Shown here one piece after another: positions 6,160-6,459 of a stretch of DNA of 6,459 nt (within the stretch, counting starts at the first letter, position 1; the number at the start of each line of letters is the position of its first letter). The stretch is from JBGTKH01 sp041744735 (GTDB lineage Bacteria; Planctomycetota; Planctomycetia; Pirellulales; Pirellulaceae). The notes under the pieces are model-generated. The model saw only the letters and a list, made by a program, of their open reading frames with translations, was not told where the DNA came from and did no database searches. The position numbers and the translations under genes are program-made. The stretch lies in assembly GCA_041744735.1 (NCBI GenBank), contig JBGTKH010000296.1, positions 1 to 6,459 on the forward strand, read 5' to 3'.

Positions 6160-6459
6160 CTATCGGCCTTCTTTGTCGCCTTCTTCGACGATGATGCGGC
6201 CCTTGCTTTCATCCTTGGGCTCGGCATCCGGCTTGCGCTCTTCGCCTTTTTCAGCGCGATCACCGTCGCGTTCGACAGGACGATCGCCTTCACGTCGTTC
6301 TCCGTCACGCAGGACGGGCCGGTCGCCTTCGCCTTCGCGGCGCTCGCCATCGCGCAAAATCGGACGGTCGCCACCTTCGCGGCGTTCGCCGTCACGGATG
6401 ACCGGTCGATCACCGCCTTCACGACGTTCGCCGTCGCGTATGATCGGTCGATCGCCGCC
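6160..6459 (-). CDS. C-terminal part of a charged 14-residue-repeat protein (5' end outside window)
   Basis: The last 99 codons and a TAG stop are present; the gene continues past the right edge, so its domain content and start are unknown. Three 14-residue repeats of the type GGDRPVIRDGERRE (6459-6418, 6417-6376, 6375-6334) are followed by a 15-residue copy (6333-6289) and a degenerate 13-residue copy (6288-6250). A Lys/Glu-rich tail follows, ending RIIVEEGDKEGR. The frame choice rests on how the repeat copies differ: most changes between units fall in third codon positions of this frame (for example CGC/CGT/CGA, GAC/GAT, GGC/GGT), as expected for selected protein sequence. The region is probably disordered. 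I do not recognise the family. Confidence 0.7.
   Translation of the reverse strand, partial: GGDRPIIRDGERREGGDRPVIRDGERREGGDRPILRDGERREGEGDRPVLRDGERREGDRPVERDGDRAEKGEERKPDAEPKDESKGRIIVEEGDKEGR

Noticed and set aside
6129..6422. Alternative minus-strand frame (97 residues, Ala/Lys-rich) over the charged repeat
   Set aside because: Because 42 is divisible by three, every frame shows repeats. Differences between copies fall in third positions of the 6160-6459 frame, not of this one, and this frame has no ribosome binding site at its ATG.

Overview
The window looks like chromosome of a moderately GC-rich planctomycete. That assignment is an inference from protein style: a short exported STN/secretin-N-like protein, an exported DUF4139-type protein, a redoxin with a helical C-terminal extension, and a lone ribD outside a riboflavin operon. 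No rRNA or other taxonomic marker is present.

Layout, left to right. Positions 1-191 hold a 37-bp tandem array of REP-like hairpins (GTAG, 8-bp stem, GTGA loop), closed by one REP in the opposite orientation with a different stem. Then comes ribD (224-1327, +), bifunctional riboflavin deaminase/reductase, with a hairpin/T-tract terminator at 1340-1362. Convergent to it is a small exported STN-like protein (1426-2259, -). A divergent 319-bp intergenic region (2260-2578) carries a four-copy CAAAATSAT repeat cluster and candidate promoters. It is followed by an exported DUF4139-like protein with a Gly-rich insert and C-terminal coiled coil (2579-4684, +). The 198-bp gap after it has a large inverted repeat (4739-4805) that can serve as terminator for the gene converging from the right.

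That gene (4883-5923, -) is the main discovery. It is an exported thioredoxin/redoxin-like protein whose reading frame is open from a strong ribosome binding site to its stop except for one in-frame TGA, which lies exactly where the first cysteine of the CxxC active site belongs, giving U-P-R-C. Two hairpins with bacterial-SECIS-like geometry lie just downstream. The simplest reading is a selenoprotein; a recent nonsense mutation or a sequencing error is the alternative. It has its own promoter (6013-6041) and is separated by a perfect 14-bp hairpin (6090-6124) from the 3' end of another minus-strand gene (6160-6459), which encodes a highly charged 14-residue-repeat protein cut by the window edge.

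The genes do not form one operon. Three of the four complete genes appear to encode exported proteins, and three have clear AGGAG/AGGAGG ribosome binding sites; ribD does not.
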